64,000 bases of DNA from Malus domestica (lineage: Eukaryota > Streptophyta > Magnoliopsida > Rosales > Rosaceae): positions 563,001-627,000 of the forward strand of contig NC_091662.1 in the NCBI RefSeq assembly GCF_042453785.1, given 5' to 3'. Below the pieces are notes generated by a model. That model did no database searches, had not been told where the DNA came from, and worked only from the letters and a program-made list of their open reading frames with translations. How positions within the stretch are numbered: position 1 is the first letter of the stretch; every line of letters begins with the position of its first letter. The position numbers and the translations under genes were made by a program. Shown here piece after piece: positions 46,936 through 57,559 of the stretch.

Positions 46936-49900
46936 TCATATCCTGAGCGGGTGATTTCCAGAACCGTACCTGTCTAGCTTTTCCTTTTTCACCTTTGATC
47001 TCTGGGTTGCAATCCTTTGGAATGGATTTGGTCCGCCAAACGTTTCTTTGGGTTGCCTTATCTTCTTTCTCTTTCCGCGATCATATTCTTCATCCCTGCA
47101 TCAATTGACATTCCACAACTCATGAGAAGTTTTTATAGGCAATGCTTTAACTGGTGAAAAATCATGCTGATCTAAAGTAATGTGAGATAAAAGGGATTCC
47201 AAACTCACCATTCATCGGGTATATAACCGATGCTGACGCTCTCTGCACGGCTTGATTCTACAATATGAGAACGAGGCAGTTCTATTCCGTCCCACCGAGC
47301 AACTGCAATCAACATCTTTTTTTTGAGAGACGCAATAAGAAATTATGACCACAATAACATTAGGTAACGCCAGATTCAATGGGCTTCTTGTCCATACTTT
47401 CTAAGACATAAGAAAGAACAAAACAAAAAAGTAATCCAGATATGGGAAACTACAAGGTTTATCCAGCATTCACAACTAACAGATAAATTGGTAGAAGTGA
47501 AGCTCAACTTGCCAATCAGAAGAAATACAAATGCAAAAGGCATTGCAATTGTGAAGGCAACACATGCATGACTAGATAACGGGACAACATATATGCGAAT
47601 ACTAAAAACTACCAGCAACCATGGATATATGGCCAGGAGGGCAGAGTTCTAGATAATGTACTCACCGACTGTCTCATCAAGGCCACGGGTTAGCACACCA
47701 ATCCCTCCATTTTGTGTTCTGTCTCTTTTATGGTTGAGTGGGGTATCATTTTCCCCCATCTCCCGCAGGTTTTCTTTTGAGCACAAGCTAGAGACATTAC
47801 CATTTTGTAGTCTTTTATCAGTTGCAAGAACTGTACCATTCTGACCGAGAGTTTCTCTAAACACTCCCTTTTGAACAGCCATTAAAGAATCACGATGAGA
47901 TTTCACTTCCCACTTTTTATCAGTTCTGTCTGCATCGTTTTTTAAGCCAGATTTGGTCCCCTTTCTCTTAGAATTTCGCTTAGAAGGGTTTACCAAGGGA
48001 ATTGACCGGGTTTGCTCAGATGTAGACGGCCCCATGCCATATAAGCAAGAATTGTCCATAAAATGTTCCTTAAGAAGGCTCTTGGTATCTGAAGAGGGGT
48101 GCTTACTCCTTTTGTGTTTCTTTTTCTTCTGTACACTTAAGACCACCCGGGAAAGTAAGCTAGGTCGTAACTGCATGCATGCAGCCTTAGACTTCAGCTG
48201 CTTCTTTTTCAATTTTCTATGGCGTTTGCAATCAGGAGATTTTACAAGCAACGATCCATTTGCCACAATTGATGAGCCTGGCAAATTTGCTGACTCGTCA
48301 ATTACCACTTTTTGGCCAGAATCACTAATCTTCTCACCCAAAACATTACAAGCAGCACTTCCACTGGTAAAACTTCCAACCTAAAAAAAAAAAGAAGTTA
48401 AATCATGACAACACAACCTATCATAAAATTCACAAATGATACAAACAACAAAAATAGGAAAAAAAAAATACCTGACTAATTTTAGAGCTTGGTTCATCTG
48501 ATGATCTGACAGTGTGAATTCCCTCCTTTTTCGTACTGCTAGGAACTCCGGATGACATACTCAAGTCTCCCTTCGAGGAAACTACATTATTCTGGATGCA
48601 TTAACAAGTTAAAAACTCAAGCACAAAACAAAAGTAAAATTATATATCAAGTAGGTAAAACTAGAGACATCAAAGTGCATAGAAGATGTTGCCGACTTAC
48701 ATTATAAGGGGTCTCATCTTGTATGGGTTTAGCCTCAAGGCTTTCAGGGTCCTTCACATTGGGTGATATGACACTGGAAACACCATTTTCAATTGACCTT
48801 CCTCTCTCATTAAGTTCAGTTTTATTGGCATCAGCTTTTGCAGCTGTGGCATTTTCAGGACCCGAAGTGCCACCATTGCTGGTTGGAGATGATGGTAGCA
48901 TATCTTTTCCCAATTTAGGAATTGGAATGGAAATCCCTTTCAAGGAATCCTTTGGTACTGATGATGAAGATTCTGAAACAGGTTCCTTCATAGGCACTGT
49001 ATTTTCTGCCGCATTTTTAGACTCAGAAGCACCACCATTGCTGCTTGGAAAGGGAGATAATGATGGAGACAACTCTGAAGCAGGTTCCTTCATAGGCACC
49101 ATATTTTCTGTCATTGTCTGGCAATTAACTGATGCTTCCTTCAAAAGGGGCACCATAGGTGGAACTATAGTTGACTTTTGTGTCACAACAATAGATGAGG
49201 ATGGACCACTTGATCTGCCCTCAACAGAAACATTCTGAACGGGTACTTTGGAACCTTGGTTGTTAGTGGAAGGAGTTTTTAATCCAGCACCATTTGCATT
49301 GAAATTCTCCTTCCGAGCAACTTCAACAGGCTTCCTCGGTATTATATTTCTTCTATCGCGGACATAAAACAACATGTAAGCCCTCTGTTCTAAAACAGTC
49401 CTCTCACTAACTTGGTATACCTGTTCCATCATAGTTGTGCAAACATGTAAGAAACCTTGATTGCTTCTTTTTTTTTTCATTTCATATGCAATTTAAATTT
49501 TGTGGATTTACCGCTGCTCTATCCCTCAAATATATACTAAACCACAATTAGTTACAAACTAGTACCACTCATCACAAACAAGTGTCACAATCTGGTGATG
49601 CCAAGTGGCATCCTATCAATGGTAGTAGCTTTTCTTTATCATATAGCAAGTATACCCATCCAAGTGGGGTTATTCAAAGATAAAAACACAGCATATCTTT
49701 GGATGAGGGACTTATACGAGGGATTTGCATTCCCATTTTGAAGAGTCAAAAGTGGTCGGAAACCATAGAAAAGGAATTTGTCAATTTTGGGTGGGACTTG
49801 AAAGAGATTTTAAAGCCCGGAACCCCACTTCAAGGTAGACAAAAATATAAGTGGCTTCAAAAATCCATTAGACGAGAACTTAGTCCAACACTGAACCATG

Positions 49901-52900
49901 GACCCATAATTCAGGATCCAAGACCCTGGACACTCAAGACCCGGGATTCCAAACCTGGTGACCGAAATGTGAGACTCGTGACCTGAGACCTAAGACCTGG
50001 GAACAAACCTGAAAACCAGGACCACAGATCCAAGACCCAGACCAAGTAGTCAGAACACTGGACCAAGGTTCAGGACCCAAGACCCTGGCCGAGGGCACAG
50101 GCTAAACATGTTGTATAGGTTCCTTAAATGAATCCCACCACACTGGATAGATTAACCAAACAAGTAAATTTCAGGGCTCAATCTCATCTTTTCAAATTCC
50201 ACCATTTTTTTTCTTTGTTCCTTCTAAATATCTCATCCAAAGGGAAACTTTTAGCAGAAAATGATCATAATCTGTTTGCTAAACATGGCACATTTAAGAT
50301 CCATAAAGTTTGGTTACACCAACTGTAGAAAATCCAAATTGTGAAGCATTATGAGGCAACCAATGCAAATCTGGAAGCACTATACATCAAGGCCAGCTAC
50401 TGGCTAGTGAAATCTCAAGTTATCAACGCACCTGGTTGTCGTCAAGGGAGTACCACATGCCACTTGATGTGCGAACATAGCAATAATAATGGCCAGAATA
50501 GGTGGTAGCCCCACAATGAACAAGAACCCCATAAAGTGTATATTTCAAATCTCCTTCCTGTCAAGTAGAACGTAAAATTAAGTTAAAATACAAAACCATG
50601 ATGTGAAAAGCACGAAACATAATCAAATCACCAACATATGACTCTTGGCTTCCTCTAATGCGTTGTCCTGATCATAAACCTAATGGTCCAGATTCTAATT
50701 CCTAATTTAACCTTTTTTCAGCAAAAAAAAAAAAAACCAAAATTAAGATACAGTTTTCAACAAGCATTGGGCAAGATTATGAAATATGAAATAAAATAAT
50801 AAGTAAACAGAATGAGTGACTTGAACAATCTAATACCACAATCTGTGCTTCTTTTAGATTGCTTCATTTGTAAAATAAAGAAATTTAGAAGTAAAGCTTG
50901 CATGGCTAAAAAGCTTGAACACTTACATAGGAACCACTAACAAAGGGCTTTAAATCCAATGTGGGGCCAAATTTTACATGTCTGTCAATTTTTCGCCCAG
51001 GATCATGTGCACGAAATCGTTTCAAATGGATGGTAAGTACATAAGGAGGCTTTTGAACAGTCATTTGTTTGAGAGCCCGAACTTTCTGGTTGCATCGTTG
51101 GCACTGATATTGCCTTTCCCCTCCATCTAACTGTTCTGCTGCAGTAAAGTTTCCAAGTGCTTTTTGCAAGGAATCTGCGTTGAATATTTCAAGACTTAAA
51201 TCTAAGAATGGGTCAAACTTGTTGGAGCAATAGGAGCACTGCATACACTTGACCTGAATAATAATAAAAAGGATCATGAAACATCAGCAAATATTTAAAA
51301 TCTTTACCTGTTTACAAAAAAGATAAACTCCCACACACTACAGTATCGCAAAAACCATAAAGTCTTACCTGGCTTCGAAGGCGACCGCCAAAGATCTTGT
51401 GTACCAAGCTCTTCTCATAGGCACTTGGGGATTCGCTTGGCACACCAGACGGTAAACAGCATTTATGCATGGACTCCAGCAAGTTTACCATGTATTCATG
51501 TGCATCCTCCTGTCTAGACTTAGTGAAAGTTCGAGATATGCCTTATCATGTGTCAAGGATTCCAACTTCCAAAGCATAGAAGCAATAAAATAGACCCGAT
51601 ACCACACTTAAAAACTGACCACTATTCTTAACCTTACGAAAATGTAAAATTGGAATGGTGAACACAAGAAACTTCTTGATAAACACTCCTTAAACTTGTT
51701 ACTAGTTACTAGTTACTACACAAAAATTAACAGAAGAAAAGAAATAGGAAGTTAAAAATGAATAATAGCAAAGACACTAGTTATGAATCTTTAGTAAGGG
51801 AATTGCTCCAATCAGATCATTTGAGTATAGTTATCCCAAAGAAATTTGTTTTCTTGCTTATAAAACAACAATTTTGACTGTAAACTATAAAAAATATTCA
51901 TAGAAGATTTTTTTTTTTTAAATTGATTTTTATTTTTATTTTACTTCTCTTTTGACACACTTGGTAGTCTAGCTTGTCGAATAAATAAGAACTTGATCAA
52001 CAAAGAAAAGGTTCTATGGACAAACGTGGAGTCCAATGATTACGCCCATCTATGTATGGCAGAAGTATATCACCAGAAACATTTCAAGGATACATTGTAA
52101 GTTAATGACTAGATCCTTTGGCACCAAAATTCTCCCAGTGGATTGTAGAGCAAGACTAACATGCTTCTGGATAGCACATAAAGCACAAAACCCAGCAATA
52201 TGGCCTGTAAAAAGAACAAAATCAATCAAATTAGCTATGCACATAAATTCAAAATTTCATACATGCACATGTAAGCATATATGAGTGCATGCTTACCCCA
52301 CTTTACAAATGGTACACTATGAAAGTTTTTTTTGTTCATGTTAATTCCTTCGATGCAAACACACAGACAAAAAAATGTCATATTTATTTGTCTATATTAA
52401 CTTGTTGCAAGCACATCCTAAGAAAGGGGAAGTGGAGGATTGTCGGAGGAGTCCATACATGAATTTCGATGCTTTCCACTTTGCAAGTATGCAGCTAAAG
52501 GCTCAGTATATGTCAGACACTGCAACACTGAATTGAGATAACAAGTGTTTCCCATATTCCTCAAACCGGCACCCTGAAAATTACACACACCATTTTCACT
52601 GTCAAGCAACTAGGAACCGAAACAATAATCGGAGAACAATCAAATGCAGCAATAGCATTACCACCAAAACATCACATAACAGAGTATCGACTATGAAATA
52701 ATTGAAATTGGATAAACTATATCAACTGAAAATTGATTCGACACAAGAAGCCAAGCAACAAACTTTGAATTCAGCTACACAGAACATATAACAAGCCCAA
52801 ATCAAAAAAATCCAAAATGGTTCAATGCAAATGCGAAAAGATTCAATTCAACAATATTGGATGGGGAGTTAGAGAAGAAAGCGATCAAAGGCAACACTTT

Positions 52901-53201
52901 GACTCACAATTCTCCGGAAGGTGATGCCAAAGCTGAGCTCCGGATCGAACCCGTTCTCCAAAAACTCGGACCCATCCCTTTTTTTGGCACTCAAACCCGA
53001 CTGACCCTGACTAGAGCTGCTTCCGCCGCTGCTTCCGTGATTCAAGGTCTCGAGCCGGAAGTCACCGCCGCCAGTGTTAAACCCATTGAAGGGCTTCCTC
53101 GCTCGGTGGAACTCAATACGCCTCTGAAGCGGATTTGACCCAGTTTCCGATTCGGCCATTAGATCCGCAAACCCATCCGATTGTCTTTGGAGCTCCGCCA
53201 T
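46936..53201 (-). CDS. UBP23: Ubiquitin-specific protease (USP/C19), UBP23-like
   Basis: Cysteine protease that removes ubiquitin from proteins. Eleven exons: 53201-52908, 52573-52459, 52204-52094, 51541-51369, 51253-50927, 50557-50432, 49420-48701, 48591-48472, 48380-47666, 47302-47209, 47095-46936; together 2,955 nt, 984 residues. The catalytic domain spans about residues 99-400: Cys box [13 protein letters not shown] (Cys about 109), zinc-knuckle pairs CMQCSYC and CQRC, His box [20 protein letters not shown] (His about 363). The long tail is Ser/Pro-rich, with a polybasic nuclear-localisation-like stretch ([10 protein letters not shown]), and ends SGNHPLRI. Intron 3 (52093-51542) is a U12-type GT-AG intron. 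Intron 6 (50431-49421) holds a degenerate minisatellite. The tail is longer than I remember for Arabidopsis UBP23. Confidence 0.95.
49870..50095. repeat. Degenerate GACC/CCAGG-rich minisatellite in a UBP intron
   Basis: A run of loosely repeated 10-14 bp words such as ccaagaccctgg, aagacccggg, gacctaagacctggg and aggacccaagaccctgg over about 225 bp, far richer in C and G than the rest of this intron. No unit is exact enough to fix a period. The open frame across it (49699-49986) has no family features and is not called. Confidence 0.6.
51542..52093 (-). other. U12-type GT-AG intron in the UBP gene
   Basis: On the minus strand the 552 bp intron begins GTATCCTTGA, the minor-spliceosome donor, and ends ATCCTTGACACATGATAAG. 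ATCCTTGAC fits the U12 branch consensus TTCCTTRAY at 8 of 9 positions and its adenosine lies 11-12 bases before the acceptor. There is no polypyrimidine tract, as expected for U12. The join makes CIS and continues in frame to [10 protein letters not shown], the conserved UBP sequence. Confidence 0.85.
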
Positions 53202-53922
53202 TTCCGGAGCCCAAAAAGTTGAGATTTTGCAGAGAAAGTTGAGACTTGTCTTCAATGCGCTTTGAATTTCTCTCTCGCTAGAATTGGGACTCAAGGTTTT
53301 AGTGGCGGAATTGTTTTTTGGCGATTTGGGAGAAGCAGAGAGCTTTCTGAAGGCTTCTGCGAAAGAGAAGAGACAATGGAGGCGATGGAGGCAGTATTAA
53401 ACCCTACACAGAACCCCCCCAGATTTTTGGCACCAGGTGGCCGCCGCCTACACCGAACAACCGTGGGGGTGATGTAGGTGATTATGTCCTCGTGCCGTGA
53501 TCATGTTTAAGTTGGACAATTGGATGAGGGAAGGGATTCTATTCGGATATCTTCCATCAAATTAACCTAATCAACTAATTTGGATTTTTGAAATTTATTC
53601 AACGATTAATATTATTATAACTTTTAAAATGAACCTCTGTTTTTAGTTGTTGAATCAACTTTCAAATGTCCAAATTGATTGATTTGGTGAATTTAGTTAA
53701 ACGGATTCGGAGATGATCCCTTTCATTGGACGAGGACACATACAAAACAAGGAAAATACCTAATTGGAAATTGCTTGATGAAATTACTAATCAGGGTTTG
53801 ACGACAAGACTTTATTCTCTTTTGGGTTCCACACCTCGATCATAAGCCATTTTGGCATTTCCTACTTTAAACTTATGATATGTGGATTGCGATTGTCACG
53901 GTATTTCAGATTAATCATAATT
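53202..53922. other. UBP promoter side and spacer
   Basis: Contains the UBP 5' leader and promoter, then a MITE-like repeat (53527-53735, listed), then AT-rich DNA up to the LTR element's target site. No gene recognised. Confidence 0.45.
53527..53735. repeat. MITE-like repeat, relative of those at 31056 and 34505
   Basis: About 210 bp; the left end agggaagggattctattcgga is loosely inverted against the right end (tccgtttgattcg-like, gattcggagatgatcccttt). An inner phrase (gttgttgaatcaac) is palindromic. Confidence 0.4.
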
Positions 53923-54648
53923 CAATATGTTTATACCATATTTAGGGCCTCGTATTTAGATCTCGTACAAATACTCAGGGGACTTAAATGTAATTATGGG
54001 ATAAAGGAAGGGGCAAATATGTAATAAGTGAGGAGTCCTTATTCTATAAAAGGACCCCTCACCCTCACAATTGGAGGAGGCCTCACTCTCACTCTCAAAG
54101 GCCATTTCTGGAGCCTTCTCAGCCCTTTCAACGCTCTCACTTCCAGAGCTCTCTCTCCCCCTCACTTCTCAGAGAAATATAATACAATCAGTGTGGACGT
54201 AGCCCAAACCTTGGGGTGAACCACGATAAAATCCTTGTGTTCTTTGTGTTCTTCGTGTTCTTGAGCGTTTGTGCAGATTCACGGTCGGATTTACGTTATT
54301 CCAAGACCATCCGGTTTTGTGCATCAACATTTGGCGCCGTCTGTGGGAATCGACACAAAAAGTTATGTCGGTTCTCTCTCAATTTCTCACCTCCGCTGTG
54401 GATCTGCAAAACCAAAATCAAATCGAAACCCGAACCAAAAACCCCCATCTCTCTCTCTGTCCTCCTCGACCGAATTTCTCTCCTCAAATTGGACACAAGA
54501 CCTCATTCTCCTTCTTCTTCACCTGAAGTACCAGTCTTCCAGACCTACAATTTTCCAATTTCGCCCTTCAGTTCAGACATGCCTGTCCCAAACCGATAAC
54601 GTTGAGGAAGGAACCCAGCCACACCCAAAACGCCGTCGTTTACCCAGG

Positions 54649-55330
54649 ATGATCGTGAGAATGTACGGCCGTAGCAAGGGAGGGGGCCTACAGGCCGCCG
54701 CCGACGCCGTCTATTCTTGCGACGTCGACCTTGATGGAGGCGCAGGGGTTTGGGGAAATGATGGAGCCCGTGGACGAGGTCAATTTCGCGCTGGATGGAC
54801 TCCGGAAGGGTCAGCCGGTTCGGATCAAAAGGGCTAGCTTGCTGTCGTTGCTGTCTATTTGTGGCACCGCGCAGCAGACACGGCTTCTCAGGACTCAGGA
54901 TATTATTTCTTCCCGTGCAAGCTCAATGTTCGTTGGGGGCAAAGGCCTTCTCAAGGCGCTGTGAAGAACAAGGATTGCAAAGAGGAACTGAACGGCGTCG
55001 TTAAAGCAAGCAAAGAACGGAATAACAACCGTTCATTTGGTAATCTGGAGATGAGGCCCAGAGGTGGATAGATTGACGGATCGATCCACCATCACCATCT
55101 TCATGACAGCGATTTGGAGTTGAACAGTCCGCCAAGTTTGACAAAGCAGTGTCTTGGGCAGCAACTATTCCGAGACCACCTTTGCTAGCAGCAGCAGCAA
55201 ATGATCCTGTTAACCCCAGGCCTGGTACTCTTCGCCACGCTGTCATCTAGACCAAGCCTATCTGGATTGTGTTCAAAGCGAGACATGGTGATACAGTTGA
55301 AGCAGGAGCTCACAATGAAGTCTTTGAACA
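54649..55330 (+). pseudogene. Transduced host-gene fragments (WAPL-like and pectate lyase-like) inside the LTR element
   Basis: Within the LTR element, about 54649-54910 encodes stretches very like plant WAPL (cohesin-release factor): the N-terminal MIVRMYGRSKGGG and, after a gap, DEVNFALDGLRKGQPVRI. About 55198-55330 resembles pectate lyase: NPRPGTLRHAVI and RDMVIQLKQEL. A further coding-like block at about 55335-55600 is not identified. The pieces are partial and lie as a mosaic, so none is a working gene. Introns appear absent, consistent with capture from RNA. They are dead passengers of the element. Confidence 0.75.
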
Positions 55331-56025
55331 ATCCCTCACCTTCTTGCAGTCGATCTATCCGTCCGTCTCGGCCCAGTGCCTTTCCAAGAGGATTTTAAGA
55401 GAAAGACTAGAGCACTTCCTGGCCCTGAACCCGTCCAGCAACTCCGGCTACGTCGAAAAACCTCGGCGGTCTCAACTCCTACTGCGACCTCTCCTCGCCT
55501 CCGACGTCGTCCTCTACAATCCCTCCGACCTCGCCACCTGGGTCGACCCCCCTCCTCATCGAGTTCAACCACCAGCCCCTCATCTCCACCAACTGAACCT
55601 CGAAACATGGTGGTCCCTCGAAATCCCGAAAAATGGTCCATCAACATTTGTGCATGCATTTCTCCAGACATCTTTCTCCAGATCTCACAGATTTTACAAC
55701 TGGAGTACACTAGCTAGTGTTCAAAGGCAGTGGCGGACAAAGCAAAAGGAAAAGAGAAAGAAAAGGGAAAGTAAAAGCAAAAGCAAGTCAGTGTGTCTGG
55801 AAGTGGAGAGATCAAAGAGGGAACAGAAAAGAAAAAAGATCATGTTGTTGGGAGAATATTTCAGAAAGCAGAAAAGAGGAAGGCAAAAAGGATGCACATG
55901 GAGACACTGCCAAAACAAGGAATAAATACCCCACCCGAATGATGTAATTTATTTTTATTATCTTTCGGAGACATCTGTATAAACCCCATCAGAGGGTAAT
56001 ATATACATAAACCCCATCAGAGGGT

Positions 56026-56068
<43 letters not shown>
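56026..56068 (+). repeat. Poly(A) tract inside the LTR element
   Basis: About 40 adenines directly after a duplicated phrase (aaaccccatcagagggt twice, 55980-56026). Its position downstream of host-derived sequence suggests the tail of a captured polyadenylated RNA; a simple A-run is the alternative. Confidence 0.8.
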
Positions 56069-56070
<2 letters not shown>

Positions 56071-56179
56071 AAAGGAAAAGCCCAAAACAAATGGGCTGAC
56101 ATGTTATGGAGGGCAAAGGCCCATAGGCCTGAAATAGCACCAACCAGGTCATCAAAAGTACGCCCAGTACTCCAAATTA

Positions 56180-56525
56180 TACATGAGCACTACTCATGTC
56201 ATTCATACATAAACATTCATGAGCATCACTCATGACAATCATACATAAACATTCATGACCATCATTCATGTCAACATTCATGAGCATCACTCATGTTAAC
56301 ATTCATGAGCATTACTCATGACAACATCCATGAGCATCACTCATGTCAATCAACATAAACATTCATGAGCATCACTCATGTCAATCAGCTTCAAAAGCTT
56401 CATTTACAAAAGCTCCAGCTTCGAAAGCTTCATTTACAGAGCTCTAGCTTCAAAAGCTTCATTTACAGAGCTCCAGCTTCGAAAGCTTCATTTGCAAAGC
56501 TTCACCTACAAAGCTTCAGTGCAAG
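56180..56525. repeat. Two minisatellite arrays inside the LTR element
   Basis: First array (about 56180-56385): repeats of cattcatgagcatcactcat with short spacers. Second array (about 56387-56525): repeats of agcttcatttacaaagctcc and variants, about 30 bp period. Both lie in the element's 3' interior and have no coding meaning. Confidence 0.85.
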
Positions 56526-56692
56526 GTATACAAATACCGCCTTAGAACAACCGCCACTTCGGCCCATACATGGATTCAATTTGAAGTCTCCAGCCAACAG
56601 ACTCTATTGACCGAAGACTTGGGGGACTACATTATGTACCATATATTGGGCCTCAACTGGGCCTCATGAAAAATACTTGGGGGACTCTAGCC

Positions 56693-56934
56693 CATGATTT
56701 ATGTATTAAGGAGCGAACCCTTATTCTATAAAAGGGACTCCCTCACTTTTATTGAAAGATCACCCATGATTTATGTATTGAGGAGCGAACCCTTATTCTA
56801 TAAAAGGGACTCCCTCACCACCATTAGAGAGCATCGCCGCCTACTGAGCAACTGTCTCACTGCGAGCATCAACTCTAACTCATCACTTATGTATTGAGGA
56901 GAGAGCCCTTATTCTATAAAAGGGACTCCCTCAC
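56693..56934 (+). repeat. Three copies of a promoter-like module inside the LTR element
   Basis: About 50 bp units at 56693-56747, 56764-56818 and 56886-56934, each with cccttattctataaaaggga and ctccctcac. The same motif, including the TATAAAAG box, occurs in the LTR itself (near 54030-54062), so these look like repeated pieces of an LTR core promoter. Confidence 0.8.
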
Positions 56935-57559
56935 CTTCAAACGCCACAAGCCGAGCCAACCAAGGCAACACAAGCTACAAGCAGAGCGGCCTCGCAACAT
57001 GTGCTACTTCTAGTTGAGCATCATTTCAGATTGGGCACCGCCTCATATCAAGCATTAGTTCTAGACGACATCTAGTTACTTCGGCCCACACATGGACTGA
57101 ATTTCAAGTCTCCAGCCAAAAGACTCTCTTGACTGAAGACTTGGGGGACTACTGTTTATACCATATTTAGGGCCTCGTATTTAGATCTCGTACAAATACT
57201 CAGGGGACTTAAATGTAATTATGGGATAAAGGAAGGGGCAAATATGTAATAAGTGAGGAGTCCTTATTCTATAAAAGGACCCCTCACCCTCACAATTGGA
57301 GGAGGCCTCACTCTCACTCTCAAAGGCCATTTCTGGAGCCTTCTCAGCCCTTTCAACGCTCTCACTTCCAGAGCTCTCTCTCCCCCTCACTTCTCAGAGA
57401 AATATAATACAATCAGTGTGGACGTAGCCCAAACCTTGGGGTGAACCACGATAAAATCCTTGTGTTCTTTGTGTTCTTCGTGTTCTTGAGCGTTTGTGCA
57501 GATTCACGGTCGGATTTACGTTGTTCCAAGACCATCCGGTTTTGTGCATCAACACAATA

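Larger units (their letters stand above)
53928..57554 (+). mobile_element. Young non-autonomous LTR retrotransposon carrying host-gene fragments
   Basis: 3,627 bp with two LTRs of 402 bp (53928-54329 and 57153-57554), TGTTTATACC...GCATCAACA, flanked by an exact 5 bp duplication, caata (53923-53927 and 57555-57559). The LTRs differ at only one position by eye, so the insertion is very recent (of the order of 0.1 million years if about 1.3e-8 substitutions per site per year applies). A TTTGGCGCCGTCTGTGGGAA primer-site sequence follows the 5' LTR and a GGGGGAC purine-rich tract precedes the 3' LTR. No gag, protease, reverse transcriptase or integrase is recognisable, so it depends on another element; the primer site suggests a Ty3/gypsy relative. 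The interior is a mosaic of host-gene pieces (separate entry), a poly(A) tract and short repeats. Structurally it looks whole, with no coding capacity of its own. Confidence 0.9.

Noticed and set aside
47953-48384. 143-codon open frame on the plus strand
   Set aside because: Antisense of UBP exon 9 with a run of Phe/Cys codons from Lys-rich sense sequence.
48723-49238. 171-codon open frame on the plus strand
   Set aside because: Antisense shadow of UBP exon 7, whose minus-strand frame joins its neighbours in phase.
49699-49986. 95-codon open frame in the UBP intron
   Set aside because: Covers a low-complexity minisatellite and has no family signal; it lies in an intron between in-phase exons.
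54028-54219. Identical open frames inside both LTRs
   Set aside because: They are the same non-coding LTR sequence repeated, not a gene.
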